From Sulfurimonas sp. (GTDB taxonomy: Bacteria > Campylobacterota > Campylobacteria > Campylobacterales > Sulfurimonadaceae), in assembly GCF_018698455.1 (NCBI RefSeq), contig NZ_JABIOQ010000072.1, positions 62,001 through 126,000 on the forward strand: 64,000 nt of DNA, written 5' to 3'. Each line of letters opens with the position of its first letter. The stretch's first letter is position 1. Positions 47,665-56,918 of the stretch are shown here, piece by piece. Both the position numbers and the translations under genes were made by a program. The notes under the pieces were generated by a model. The model was not told the origin of the DNA. It searched no databases and saw only the letters and a program-made list of their open reading frames with translations.

Positions 47665-48879
47665 TTAGCTAATACTCATAGAAAAGATTGGAAGAAGCAT
47701 AGCCGCAACTATAAAGCCTATACTTCCACCTACAAAAAGCATAAGAGCAGGTTCAAGCAAGGTAAGGAGTAAGGAGATTTTGTCACGATTTTCTTCAAAG
47801 TAAAGTTCTGAGATATTTGTCAAAACATTTTCAAGCTGTGAAGTTTCCTCACCTAAGGCTATGGACTGTATAAAAGCATTGTCTATTTTTGTGCTTGACT
47901 CATTGAGGGCTTTTGAAAGGAGTTTCCCCTCTACAACTTTTTTACTAGCCCCTACAAAAAGCTCTTTAATCACTCGGTTATTTAAGATGTTTGCACTGAG
48001 GTTAATTGTCTGAACAAAGGGAACACCTGAACGAGTAAGAAGTGAGGCTATATAAGAAAAACGAGCAAGTTCACTTTTGAGTGCGATGGCTCCAAAAAGT
48101 GGAAGTGTAAGAATCAGTTTATCAACACCATAAGCGAAAGCATAAACTTTTTTCTTCAGAGTCATAAACGCGACAACGGCCATAAATATAAACACCAACA
48201 TAAGCTCAAAGTTGTTTGAGAAGAAATCCCCAGCAGCTATGACAAACTGTGTAGGTAGTGGAAGAGCTTGATCCATACTCTCAAATATACCGGTAATCTG
48301 AGGCACTACAAAAGTCAACATAAACGCGATCATCACAAGAGAGATGATGATCATAAAAGATGGATACGCAAATGCCCCTTTAATCTCTTTGTTTATTTGG
48401 TCTTGCTCTTTTAAAAAACGCGAGAGTTCGAGTAAAACTTCATCTAAAATACCACCACTTTCACTTACCTTGATAGACTCTTTAAAAAAAGCTGGAAGTT
48501 CGACTATAGTCTGAGCCTCAAGAGCTGAGTAAAAGTTCTGACCCTCATCAAGATAGGTACTCACCGTAGTTAAAAAGAGTTTTATCTTTTTATTTTTTTC
48601 ATAGTGTGTTTGCACAATTTTAAGTGCTGAAACAATGGAAATACCTGAACGAATATACATAGAAAGTTCACGAGAGAGTGAAGATAACTCTTTTGGTGGA
48701 ATCTTATACTTTCTACCAAAGTCAAACTTCTCGTAAAACGCAGGAGTATCTTCATCTAAAGACTGGTAAATCACACCAATGACTTTGAGCTTACTTCTTG
48801 CTTCTTCAATGCTGGAAGCTTCTACTCTATCACTTACCTTTTTACCCTCGGCATTTATGCCTTTGTACTTAAATATCAT
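47665..48879 (-). CDS. gspF: Type II secretion inner-membrane protein GspF
   Basis: The 404-residue polytopic protein contains two copies of the GspF domain, each about 120 residues, with membrane helices near 170, 220 and 375. Motifs include ISIVSALKIVQTHYEKNK in the first domain and SGVPFVQTINLSANILNNR in the second. GspF is the platform protein that couples GspE to the pseudopilus. It is adjacent to gspH-like and gspK-like genes with overlaps or two-base gaps. Confidence 0.93.
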   Translation of the reverse strand: MIFKYKGINAEGKKVSDRVEASSIEEARSKLKVIGVIYQSLDEDTPAFYEKFDFGRKYKIPPKELSSLSRELSMYIRSGISIVSALKIVQTHYEKNKKIKLFLTTVSTYLDEGQNFYSALEAQTIVELPAFFKESIKVSESGGILDEVLLELSRFLKEQDQINKEIKGAFAYPSFMIIISLVMIAFMLTFVVPQITGIFESMDQALPLPTQFVIAAGDFFSNNFELMLVFIFMAVVAFMTLKKKVYAFAYGVDKLILTLPLFGAIALKSELARFSYIASLLTRSGVPFVQTINLSANILNNRVIKELFVGASKKVVEGKLLSKALNESSTKIDNAFIQSIALGEETSQLENVLTNISELYFEENRDKISLLLTLLEPALMLFVGGSIGFIVAAMLLPIFSMSIS

Positions 48880-49415
48880 TGCATCACTTCTTGTGCTAGG
48901 TTTTCTTTGTGCGCTACGACCTCTTCTAGAGAGTCATAAACAGGTGTTGAGTCAAAATAACTTGTATAGTCGTAGGCTTTATCTTTATAAGAGACGATGA
49001 CTTGCTGGGCAATACTGTTTTTATAAACTTTAAAAGAGAAACAGACACTCTCTTGAACATCTTCTTCATTAAAAAATACGGACTGTTTTTTAATGATAAC
49101 ACCTTGAAGAACATCATAACGATACATCTCAGAACTCTCATCAAAAAAGCTCTCTATTGTCTTTACTTTCTCACCATCCACATAGATACTGCATTCGCTA
49201 CAATCATCAAGACATAAAAGTCGTGCACTCGCGGCTTCATCTTTTATAAAGCTACCAAGATACTCTTTTAAGTTGGAAAAACTAGGAGTTATCTTCTGTT
49301 CACCAACTGTTCGAAGTTTTGTAACCGCAAGAGTATAAACCACCCCTATGATTACGATGACTATCATCAGTTCTATGAGAGAAAAAGCTTTTTTCAAATG
49401 ACTACTTACACTCAC
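48876..49415 (-). CDS. gspH: Type II secretion pseudopilin, GspH position
   Basis: The 179-residue protein has the prepilin signal KKAFSLIELMIVIVIIGVVYTLAV (cleaved before Phe) and a C-terminal beta-rich domain with two Cys pairs (CLDDCSEC). Its position after gspG and before gspF matches GspH. The minor pseudopilin letter is by order. It overlaps gspG by 14 bases and gspF by 4. Confidence 0.75.
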   Translation of the reverse strand: MSVSSHLKKAFSLIELMIVIVIIGVVYTLAVTKLRTVGEQKITPSFSNLKEYLGSFIKDEAASARLLCLDDCSECSIYVDGEKVKTIESFFDESSEMYRYDVLQGVIIKKQSVFFNEEDVQESVCFSFKVYKNSIAQQVIVSYKDKAYDYTSYFDSTPVYDSLEEVVAHKENLAQEVMQ

Positions 49416-49797
49416 TCATTTTTATATCTTTAGATTCTTTTTTCCCGCCTTCTTTTTTATCGGCGGCTAAAGAGATAAGTTCTATGCTTCCTTCATCGTT
49501 GGTGTAAATGAACTCTTGACCCCATGAATCTTTTGGCATTTTCCCATCTTTGAAGTATGAATCATCTTGTGTTAAAGATTTAAGCCCTTCTTCCGTTGAT
49601 GGATAGATACTATTTTTAATCTTGTACATATCTAAAGCACCATCATAGATAGACTTCATTTGAACACAAACAAGGTCACGTTTAGCTTCTTCGCCTTTCC
49701 CTGTTAAACTTGGCATAACCATAGCCGCTAAAAGACCGAGTATCACGATAACTATCATCAACTCTATGAGAGAGAATGCTTTTCTTCTATTTTGCAT
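49402..49797 (-). CDS. gspG: Major pseudopilin GspG
   Basis: The 131-residue protein has the prepilin N-terminus RRKAFSLIELMIVIVILGLLAAMV and the GspG-type C-terminal region (MYKIKNSIYPSTEEGLKSL, DSWGQEFIYTND). It is the main pseudopilus subunit and heads the 12-gene secretion operon. A prepilin peptidase (GspO) is not present in the window. Confidence 0.95.
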   Translation of the reverse strand: MQNRRKAFSLIELMIVIVILGLLAAMVMPSLTGKGEEAKRDLVCVQMKSIYDGALDMYKIKNSIYPSTEEGLKSLTQDDSYFKDGKMPKDSWGQEFIYTNDEGSIELISLAADKKEGGKKESKDIKMSECK

Positions 49798-49874
49798 TAT
49801 TTTTGCCTTTAGTATTTTAATTACTTATTATATTGAAATTTAGTTACATTTTGGAAATACATGAAAATTAATGA

Positions 49875-49942
49875 TTCTCACCAGAGAAAGTGAGAACGAG
49901 GAAATTTAAATCACACCGTAAGGACACTACTACAGTGTCCTT
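49875..49942. terminator. Two hairpins between the large lipoprotein gene and gspG
   Basis: TTCTCAC/GTGAGAA (49875-49896, 7 bp, loop of eight) and AAGGACACT/AGTGTCCTT (49920-49942, 9 bp, loop of five) lie in the 159-base gap. The second is a stable stem but lacks a T-run on the minus strand, so it may be a weak terminator for the lipoprotein gene or a processing structure. They separate the two genes' expression at least partly. Confidence 0.5.
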
Positions 49943-49956
49943 TATATATATTCGTA

Positions 49957-52900
49957 CTATGGTTGAGATAAATGGTCCATTATCGCGGTAGCAGCTGTGT
50001 CGTTGAAATAATTTGTTACCTCAATTCTACCAGCTTTTCTAATTTCACCTACCCAAACTGTATTTGTTGCACTCGATGTATTTCCATCGGCAACACCAAA
50101 GTCATCCAAAATATATACTCTACTGTCAAATCTTTCGAGATCATTAGGTGTAATTACAAGCATTTCTGAGTTTCCGCCATTGACATTAATATCTGTTGTC
50201 ACACTCCATGTTCCTGCCATTTCGTTTACAACAAAAGCAGTTCCGGTTGTATAATAGTTGGATATATCCAACTCAACTAAATTTCCACTTCCATCAGTTA
50301 AAGTAGCATTTTTATCAAATACTAAAACTCTATTGATTTGACTTGACCAAGAAATACTGCTTCCATCAGAAACAAAAGATTCCAAAGAGTTGTGAGCAAT
50401 TCCAGATTGATCCGCTCTATAGTCGTATTCCACGCCATAAAAATCATATTCGTCTGTTAAGAACAATAGTGCCGCTTGATAAGCGATAGAACCAGAAGGC
50501 ATACTAATATTTAATTCGCTTGAAAGAGTAGCATTATCTTCAATTGTCCCTATCATTTTCATAGAAACTACTTGTGAATTGATGTCATAAGTAGTGCCGC
50601 CTTCTGAAGCATTTACTTCCCCTGTTGCTAGGGTGTCAGTAAAGTATATCACATCATTGTTTGTATTACCAGAGAACATTAGTTGACCTGATGTTGTGTT
50701 AAACTCCATAATTTCAGTTCTAGTCATATTTGTATCGTAATCTATTCCATAGAAGCTATGCAGACTAGTATCTCCAGGAATTGCTACAGTCGAAGTAGCA
50801 ATGAATGCATCAATATCCATAACAACATCGGATTTACTATACTCAGCTTCTGGAACCGATTGGTGAAGATAAGTTACATTAATAGATACGGTAAACTGAT
50901 CCACTGTGGTATTTGTTTCGTCATTTACATTAACATTTATCAGCGCTGTTCCAACACTAGCATTTGCATCTATAACAACTGTAAACTCTCCAGTAGTTCC
51001 GTTAAGGTCTGTTCCAGCTCCAATCGCTCCAGTAAAGCTTTCTATAATAAAAGTGAGACTAGAATTGGTATCGTCTTGAGGAATGATACCACTTAGAGCC
51101 TCTCCTGGAATCATGCTTAAATATATATCGTCATATGCTACTGTTGTTATGTTTGTATCAGTTGTAGTATTCGTGTCTGCAGCGATTGCAACCGAAAATG
51201 TATAACCGATAGAAGCACTCCCATTACCATCAAGATCACCACATGATAAGAATAAAGTGTCAATCATAGAGAGGCTATAATAACATTCTAAAGAAGTGTT
51301 TGTATCTGTAAATAAACCATTGGCGATATTTGCATCGTCATTTTTTGAAAAAGTTACAATTCCATCAGTATCTCCATCCACTCCCTGAAATGTTACAATA
51401 GATGTGTATGTACCATGTTCCATATCGTTTGTGGAATTTGTATCAAAGTAACCGTCTTGTGTTAAACGTAAAGTCATACCTGATGTACTTTCAACCCATT
51501 CGTTAGCTAGAGAGTGAGAAGTTGTTGTTCCTCCACTTAAATTTGCAGCTAATGCAGCATCTCTATCTTCTACAGTAGAATAAGAGACAATACTCTTAAG
51601 TAGTGTTCCATTATCTAATAAAAGCTTGAATACTGTACCGTTAAAGTTTGCAGTTCCATCATATACAGCAGTACTATTCCCATCTAGATCAAATAATTTA
51701 ATTCCATTTGTTAGAACTTCATAAGTTTCATTATTATCCCATGTACCATACTCATCGGTTCCACTATATGTACCTATGGTAGGACTAACTGTACCTGTGT
51801 AGGTCGTTGAAGTCCCATATGAAGAGCCATTAATTTCACTAGTTTCTATACTGTATATTGTTTTGTTTACAAAATAGCTTTCATAGTCAAAAGTAGAAGC
51901 AGTTGGGATAGAAGCGGAATAAGCTTCTATCGCTGCTTTAATGTCCGCTGTAGCTATATTATTAAAGTTAGCTCCGTTATTTTGATCTACTGTAAAGATA
52001 GTAGTTCCAAGTATGTGAGCACCTACATTGACAACACTATTTGCTACTGCTACTAGATTGCTATCACCATCAAAGTGGCTTTCGTATCCAGTAAGTGGAG
52101 TAAATTCAATAGCTAACTGAGTAGTGTTAGGTAGTGTGATTACACTCCAACTACCTACTGTCATTGGACTATATGATGGTGATGCAGTGTCGTATTTAAT
52201 CATATTACCACTTTGTCCAGCACTTAGTGTAGATATTGCTGCACCAGTAGAATCTATTACTTCTTTATCAAGTACCCAAGATGATGTATTATCATCAAGA
52301 TTTCTTTCAAAGTCTACACCTTCCCATTTACCAAATTCATTATGAATTCCTGCAGGTGAATTATTAGAACCCATGAACTCTTCTAGTGTGCTATATGGTG
52401 TATCTGTTACATTACATGTATTTGTTGTTTGGTTATAATCTGTACAATCAGCAGGAATCCACCAAAGTTTATAACTTTCTGGCTGGATAAAACCTAGTAT
52501 ATAAGCCTCTGCACCAGTACTAAATGTGATGTTCGCATCACCTGGAACTTTATTGTTGACTTCACTTATCACTGCTAATGCCTCAGTAGATGTTGATGTA
52601 AGGTCAATTTGTTGCATAATACTTACTTTCGTACCATTTGTTAACTCTAAATTTCCATCAACTAAAGAGTAAGTTTGAGTGCTAGTATCAACTACCCATG
52701 TTCCATTAGCTTGAAGTACTAAGTCATCTTCATCATTTGATGGAGCTGCTACAAAAACTTTTGATGTTACATCTAGGATCTCTTTTGTTTTAAGTAAACT
52801 TCCCGTTGAAAGAGTGTTTGTATAGATTTGAAGATCTCCATCTCTTTCGTCGAAGCCAGAGATTACCATACCATCAGTAAATGCAAGAGCAGTACCTGCC

Positions 52901-55674
52901 GCTTGATCAGCTGCTGTTTTAATTGCTATTATAGCTGTATGATTTGTTTCAATTGACAAAAAGAGTGGATCAACTGTCGTTCCTAAAACTTCAATCGCAT
53001 CAATTGCAGTTTGAGCATTGTTTAATGCAGTTGTCGCATCGTTAAGATTTTGAGTTGACACTGCTGTTACCATTGAAGAATTTGCATCATTAACAGTAGT
53101 TACATAACCCTCTAAAGTGGCAAAGTGATTACTAAGAGTTTGAGCTGTTGCATTCGCTTCATTTGCTAAAACTAATGCTTCACTACTATTATACTGACTT
53201 GCAATAGAGTACATCTGCGTTATAGTGTCTTGCACATCTGATATTTGTAAACTAGCTTCATCGTATGTAGTATTTGCTGAGATTGCAAACTCTCCTACAG
53301 TAGTAGCCATTGTTTGTATTTGTAAAGCTAATGCTTCTGCCGCAGATGTTTCTATTGCTGCTAATCGATCAATTTCAGTTTGCTTAAGACCTTCCGCAGT
53401 ACTTAAGGCTGTTGCAATACTAGTCTGAATAGTCTGAATTTCAGTCGCTCTTGTTGCTACTTCCTCAGCAGCTGTTTGTGCTTTGATAGCCTCTGCTTGA
53501 GATAAAACTTCCGTTGTGTTTGCATCTTGTGCTTTCACTTGCTCAGCTGCAATGATAGCAATCGAGTTATTTACGTCTGTTGCAAACCCTTGCGCTTCTG
53601 TTTGAGCAGTTAACACTCTTTGGTAAGCTGCTTGGACCGTAGTAGTATCTATAGTTAAAGTTGAATACTCTGTCGCTATTGCTATGGTAGCATTTAAATC
53701 TATCTCAGCTAAAGCAATTTTCATGCTGATAGCTGATAAGTCCGACGATACATTATTATCATTTGCCAAAGCTAATGCTGTGTCTATTAAGCCTATAACT
53801 CTTTGCTTTTCAGCCTCTGCCGCTTCAGCTGCTTGTGCATCCGCCTTGTCCGCTTGAATCGTAAGTACTCTTGCTCTTGTGTTATCAAGCGCTGTTTGCG
53901 CAATCGTTACTTGTGCTTTTGCTAAATTTCCATTAATTATTACAGTTTGTAAAGTAGCGTTAGCATCCGTTACATTTGCATCTGTTACATTTGATTCATT
54001 TGCTACAAGTGCTGCAAAGTCATATAAAGATTGTGCTGAAATGTTTGTATCATTAGCAAGTATGGTTATATCATTCAGTGCTGTATCAGCTTCAGTAAAA
54101 TAACCTGTAATATTGGTATCGCTACTATAGTTGCTGTCTAAAGATTGAATAAAAATAATAGAGTCTTTAGAGGCTTTTACTTGGGGGATATTCCCATAAG
54201 CTTTTGCTACTATAGCTTGTGCTTGAGTTTTCATAATATTTACAGCTGCGTTTCTCTCAGCGTTTGCTGCCGCTAGTTGAGCTGCTTCTAAATTTGCCTC
54301 TAATAAAGCAAGTTTTGCTGCTTCTTCTGCTGCTGCAATTCTAGCTTCTGCTTCCGCTTTTTCCGCTTTCGCTTTTTCTTGTGTTGCTAGAAGTTCCGCT
54401 GCTGCTGCTGCTGCTGCTGCATCTTTGGCTGCTTGGTCTGCTGCAAGTTGAGCTTCTAAAATAGCTGCTTGAGCTTGTGCTTCTGCTGCTTCTGCTTCTG
54501 CAGCTCTTTGTGCTTCTGCTTCTCTTAACTGTTCTGCTTCTGCTTCAAGAAGTGCATCGTAAGCTGCTTTTGCTTCTTCAGCTGATGCATTTGCTGCTGC
54601 AATCTCTGCTTCATGAAGTGCTTGTTGTGCATCTAATGCATTTTGAATTGCTTGTGCAATTGCAGCTTCTTTTTCTTCTTGTAACTGTTGAGCATCTACA
54701 ATTGACTGAAGTGCTGTAGCGTTTAAGTCATTTGCTGAACTTACTGAACTTGCAGTAGAAGCATTAATGTCTGATGCTATAGAAGTATTTACAAGAGTAA
54801 TACCTGAGTTTAGACTTGTTTCAGCCTCTGCAGGTGTTCCTGCTTCAATAGTTGCTTGAGTTTGTTCGGCCGCGTCGAATGCACTTTGAGCCGAATTTTT
54901 CGCATTGTTCTTTACTGAAACAAGGGCTACTGGATTACCCACATATAAATTATTTGCTACTGATTTTGTAACTGCGGTTATGTTTGCAACAGTTAAATTA
55001 ACATCACTAGTTGCACCAGAAAAACTTTTAGAAATTTCAGCAAATACCTCACCCATTACATTTTCAGTACTTTTATTTGAATCTGCACTTGCTACTGCAA
55101 CTGAAGCTGCATGAACAATAGTTTGTAAGTGTGCTTGAGAAGCCATAACAGCTCTGGCATTATTTGCTACAGTTGTATCTACATCTTTTGCACTCTCAAG
55201 TGGATTAAAAGTTGTTAGATTTACATCCGCGGGAATGCCTAGTGCAAATTTAATGTTGTCTTCTGCTTGTTTTGGGGACTTTCCACTTTTAACAAGTGAC
55301 TGAATCGCTGAAGTAAGTGGTGAAATAATTTTTGAACCGGATGGTGCTGTAAGTGAACCTGTAAAAGGAAGACCCGTACCAATATCAGTACCGCCTATTA
55401 CAAGAAGTGGACCCGTCTGTGTAGTTGCAGGAATCTCAAACTGACCTTGTGCATTTGTAGTGGCAGTTGGCTCCCCTGTATCACACTGACCGTTCTCATT
55501 CACATCAATACATACGGTAGTGCCCGAGAGTAAACCATCTATGGCTGTACCACTAAAGGCCTGAGAAACCGCTGCAGCAGCTCCATCACTTGAACCACCA
55601 CCGCTACAACCAGAAATAGCCATAACAGTAGCTAAACTTAGGGACAGTAATGAAGTCTTGAATTTGTTTTGCAT
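49957..55674 (-). CDS. Giant Ala/Thr-rich surface lipoprotein upstream of the type II secretion operon
   Basis: The 1905-residue protein has a lipoprotein signal with lipobox ISGC (Cys23) followed by GGGSSDG. Next comes a carboxypeptidase-regulatory-like domain with a Ca-binding-type CIDVNENGQCDTGEP motif (about residues 55-80). Residues about 320-480 are an Ala/Glu/Gln-rich heptad helix. Long Thr/Asn-rich helical and beta-rich regions follow. A cadherin/Ig-like stretch lies near 1520-1610. Two related units near residues 1640 and 1750 start FYGIDYD and FYGVEYD. It is not recognisable as one named family. Its size, anchoring and place next to the secretion operon suggest an outer-surface adhesin or matrix protein that could use that system. 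That link is inference. Confidence 0.85.
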   Translation of the reverse strand: MQNKFKTSLLSLSLATVMAISGCSGGGSSDGAAAAVSQAFSGTAIDGLLSGTTVCIDVNENGQCDTGEPTATTNAQGQFEIPATTQTGPLLVIGGTDIGTGLPFTGSLTAPSGSKIISPLTSAIQSLVKSGKSPKQAEDNIKFALGIPADVNLTTFNPLESAKDVDTTVANNARAVMASQAHLQTIVHAASVAVASADSNKSTENVMGEVFAEISKSFSGATSDVNLTVANITAVTKSVANNLYVGNPVALVSVKNNAKNSAQSAFDAAEQTQATIEAGTPAEAETSLNSGITLVNTSIASDINASTASSVSSANDLNATALQSIVDAQQLQEEKEAAIAQAIQNALDAQQALHEAEIAAANASAEEAKAAYDALLEAEAEQLREAEAQRAAEAEAAEAQAQAAILEAQLAADQAAKDAAAAAAAAELLATQEKAKAEKAEAEARIAAAEEAAKLALLEANLEAAQLAAANAERNAAVNIMKTQAQAIVAKAYGNIPQVKASKDSIIFIQSLDSNYSSDTNITGYFTEADTALNDITILANDTNISAQSLYDFAALVANESNVTDANVTDANATLQTVIINGNLAKAQVTIAQTALDNTRARVLTIQADKADAQAAEAAEAEKQRVIGLIDTALALANDNNVSSDLSAISMKIALAEIDLNATIAIATEYSTLTIDTTTVQAAYQRVLTAQTEAQGFATDVNNSIAIIAAEQVKAQDANTTEVLSQAEAIKAQTAAEEVATRATEIQTIQTSIATALSTAEGLKQTEIDRLAAIETSAAEALALQIQTMATTVGEFAISANTTYDEASLQISDVQDTITQMYSIASQYNSSEALVLANEANATAQTLSNHFATLEGYVTTVNDANSSMVTAVSTQNLNDATTALNNAQTAIDAIEVLGTTVDPLFLSIETNHTAIIAIKTAADQAAGTALAFTDGMVISGFDERDGDLQIYTNTLSTGSLLKTKEILDVTSKVFVAAPSNDEDDLVLQANGTWVVDTSTQTYSLVDGNLELTNGTKVSIMQQIDLTSTSTEALAVISEVNNKVPGDANITFSTGAEAYILGFIQPESYKLWWIPADCTDYNQTTNTCNVTDTPYSTLEEFMGSNNSPAGIHNEFGKWEGVDFERNLDDNTSSWVLDKEVIDSTGAAISTLSAGQSGNMIKYDTASPSYSPMTVGSWSVITLPNTTQLAIEFTPLTGYESHFDGDSNLVAVANSVVNVGAHILGTTIFTVDQNNGANFNNIATADIKAAIEAYSASIPTASTFDYESYFVNKTIYSIETSEINGSSYGTSTTYTGTVSPTIGTYSGTDEYGTWDNNETYEVLTNGIKLFDLDGNSTAVYDGTANFNGTVFKLLLDNGTLLKSIVSYSTVEDRDAALAANLSGGTTTSHSLANEWVESTSGMTLRLTQDGYFDTNSTNDMEHGTYTSIVTFQGVDGDTDGIVTFSKNDDANIANGLFTDTNTSLECYYSLSMIDTLFLSCGDLDGNGSASIGYTFSVAIAADTNTTTDTNITTVAYDDIYLSMIPGEALSGIIPQDDTNSSLTFIIESFTGAIGAGTDLNGTTGEFTVVIDANASVGTALINVNVNDETNTTVDQFTVSINVTYLHQSVPEAEYSKSDVVMDIDAFIATSTVAIPGDTSLHSFYGIDYDTNMTRTEIMEFNTTSGQLMFSGNTNNDVIYFTDTLATGEVNASEGGTTYDINSQVVSMKMIGTIEDNATLSSELNISMPSGSIAYQAALLFLTDEYDFYGVEYDYRADQSGIAHNSLESFVSDGSSISWSSQINRVLVFDKNATLTDGSGNLVELDISNYYTTGTAFVVNEMAGTWSVTTDINVNGGNSEMLVITPNDLERFDSRVYILDDFGVADGNTSSATNTVWVGEIRKAGRIEVTNYFNDTAATAIMDHLSQP
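54398..54421 (-). repeat. GCT/AGC trinucleotide tandem repeat
   Basis: Seven GCT triplets followed by GCA on the plus strand encode an eight-alanine run (about residues 419-426) inside the Ala-rich helix of the large lipoprotein. Triplet slippage would change alanine number without breaking the frame. Confidence 0.85.
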
Positions 55675-55826
55675 AAATCAACCTTGTATAAAAAAATATA
55701 ATACAATTATAGCTGAAATGTAGTAAAAAAGATGACTTATTGATGAAATACTTATATAAAGCATAATTTTTGTTACTCAAAGAGTGATATAGAAGGTAAA
55801 TAAAATTTTGGGATTGGATTAAAAGA

Positions 55827-55929
55827 CTCTTCTCCAGATACCTGCGGCACATAGTAGCTAAAGGTGTGCTGCTGTATTCCTACCCTGACACATTGTCCTT
55901 AGTAACCATTGCACAGGTCTAAAGAAGAG
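55827..55929 (-). ncRNA. ffs: Signal recognition particle RNA (4.5S, small SRP RNA)
   Basis: On the minus strand, bases 55868-55889 form the conserved helix-8 core: 5' UCAGG and 3' AGCAG internal-loop strands around a GUA/UAC stem closed by the GGAA tetraloop. The outer sequence pairs over the full length: CUCUUCU with AGAAGAG at the ends, then UAGA/UCUG and CCUG/CAGG. This gives the long hairpin of about 103 bases expected for bacterial 4.5S RNA, which binds Ffh and guides membrane proteins to the translocon. A good sigma-70 promoter lies upstream. The exact ends are inferred from pairing. Confidence 0.92.
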
Positions 55930-55936
55930 AACTGAA

Positions 55937-55964
55937 AGTATATCTAAAAAGTATTCTAATTCAA
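55937..55964 (-). promoter_or_regulatory. Sigma-70-type promoter of the SRP RNA
   Basis: On the minus strand, TTGAAT (55959-55964), 16 bases, then TATACT (55937-55942). Transcription would start about seven bases downstream, at the first paired base of the SRP RNA. Confidence 0.75.
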
Positions 55965-55968
55965 AGCA

Positions 55969-56307
55969 CTAAAGAGTAATTGTCGCAACTGCACTTTTTG
56001 CAGCTGTAAGATAAGCACTATAGTCAAATGAAGTATCTGATGCACTTGCTGCCATTTCCATCTCTTTGCACATTTCATAAACTTCATTAAAACGAAGGGT
56101 TCCAGCACTTCCTTTTATTGAGTGTGCTAACGATTTAATTACAGCATAATCTTTAGAATCAATCGCTGAGCTTAAGTTCTCTAAAATTGCTCCAGACTCT
56201 TCTAAAAAACTACCTATTAACATAGGTATGTGTTTTGCTTTAAGCCCAATAGAAGCTGCCATGTCCTCATGATTAAGGTCTGAGTAGTTGGGGTTTGTGA
56301 TTGGCAT
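55969..56307 (-). CDS. Stand-alone HPt phosphotransfer protein
   Basis: The 112-residue all-helical protein carries the histidine phosphotransfer motif AHSIKGSAG with His62 as the phosphorylated residue. The preceding LIGSFLEES and the following MCKEMEMAA helices complete the four-helix bundle. It should relay phosphate between a histidine kinase and a response regulator, neither of which is in the window. It ends a few bases upstream of the SRP RNA promoter. Confidence 0.9.
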   Translation of the reverse strand: MPITNPNYSDLNHEDMAASIGLKAKHIPMLIGSFLEESGAILENLSSAIDSKDYAVIKSLAHSIKGSAGTLRFNEVYEMCKEMEMAASASDTSFDYSAYLTAAKSAVATITL

Positions 56308-56356
56308 AGAGATAATCCTATGATTTTTTCTTTATAGTACCACAAAATAATACAAT

Positions 56357-56908
56357 ATGGATATGAAGTTGATATATATAATAGTTGCATTAAAAAGTGA
56401 AGCACAAGCATTTGTAGATAAATATAAACTTAAGAAGTCAAGACTTAGTGGGTTTCTAGTTTTTTCAAATGCTACAATGAAACTTATAGTAAGTGGTGTA
56501 GGAGTTGGTTTTGCGAGAGATGCAACTCAAACATTTATAAATCACTATGATATTACAGATGATGATATTTATCTCAATGTTGGTATTTGTGGGGGCGATA
56601 AAAACTATGAAATTGGTACACTTGTAGAAGTTGGAAGTGTTACTTATGAGGGCATAAAGTATACTCTAAAAGAAAATAAAAAACAGATACATACCCTAGA
56701 TAAGGAAATGACTCAAGAGGGGTTCGAGCTTGTAGATATGGAAGCTTATGGTTTTTATGATGCAGTCGTGCATAACCCAGCTATAAGAAACGCATATATT
56801 TTTAAAGTTGTGAGTGATCATTTCGAGCCAAAACTAATTACTAAAGAGAAAACAAAAGCGCTAATTTTTGATAAAATAGATGCAATAAATAAAATTATAA
56901 AGATTTAA
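56357..56908 (+). CDS. Small phosphorylase-superfamily (MTA/SAH nucleosidase-like) protein
   Basis: The 183-residue protein has the nucleoside phosphorylase pattern: IIVALKSEAQAF at the start, the VSGVGVGFARDATQ phosphate/ribose loop, LNVGICGGDKNYEIGTLVEVG in the middle, and VDMEAYGFYDAV, whose Met-Glu binds the ribose. Usual MTA/SAH nucleosidases have about 230 residues. Here the segment between the middle and VDMEAYG is shortened. It may be a reduced nucleosidase with altered specificity. The wall-salvage operon starts 10 bases downstream on the same strand. Confidence 0.7.
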   Translation: MDMKLIYIIVALKSEAQAFVDKYKLKKSRLSGFLVFSNATMKLIVSGVGVGFARDATQTFINHYDITDDDIYLNVGICGGDKNYEIGTLVEVGSVTYEGIKYTLKENKKQIHTLDKEMTQEGFELVDMEAYGFYDAVVHNPAIRNAYIFKVVSDHFEPKLITKEKTKALIFDKIDAINKIIKI

Positions 56909-56918
56909 AGGAAGAGAT

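Noticed and set aside
54477-54719. Leucine-rich 80-residue reading frame on the plus strand inside the lipoprotein gene
   Set aside because: It is the reverse complement of the alanine-rich coding repeat (Ala codons read backwards as Leu/Ser), with no ribosome site. It is a compositional shadow.
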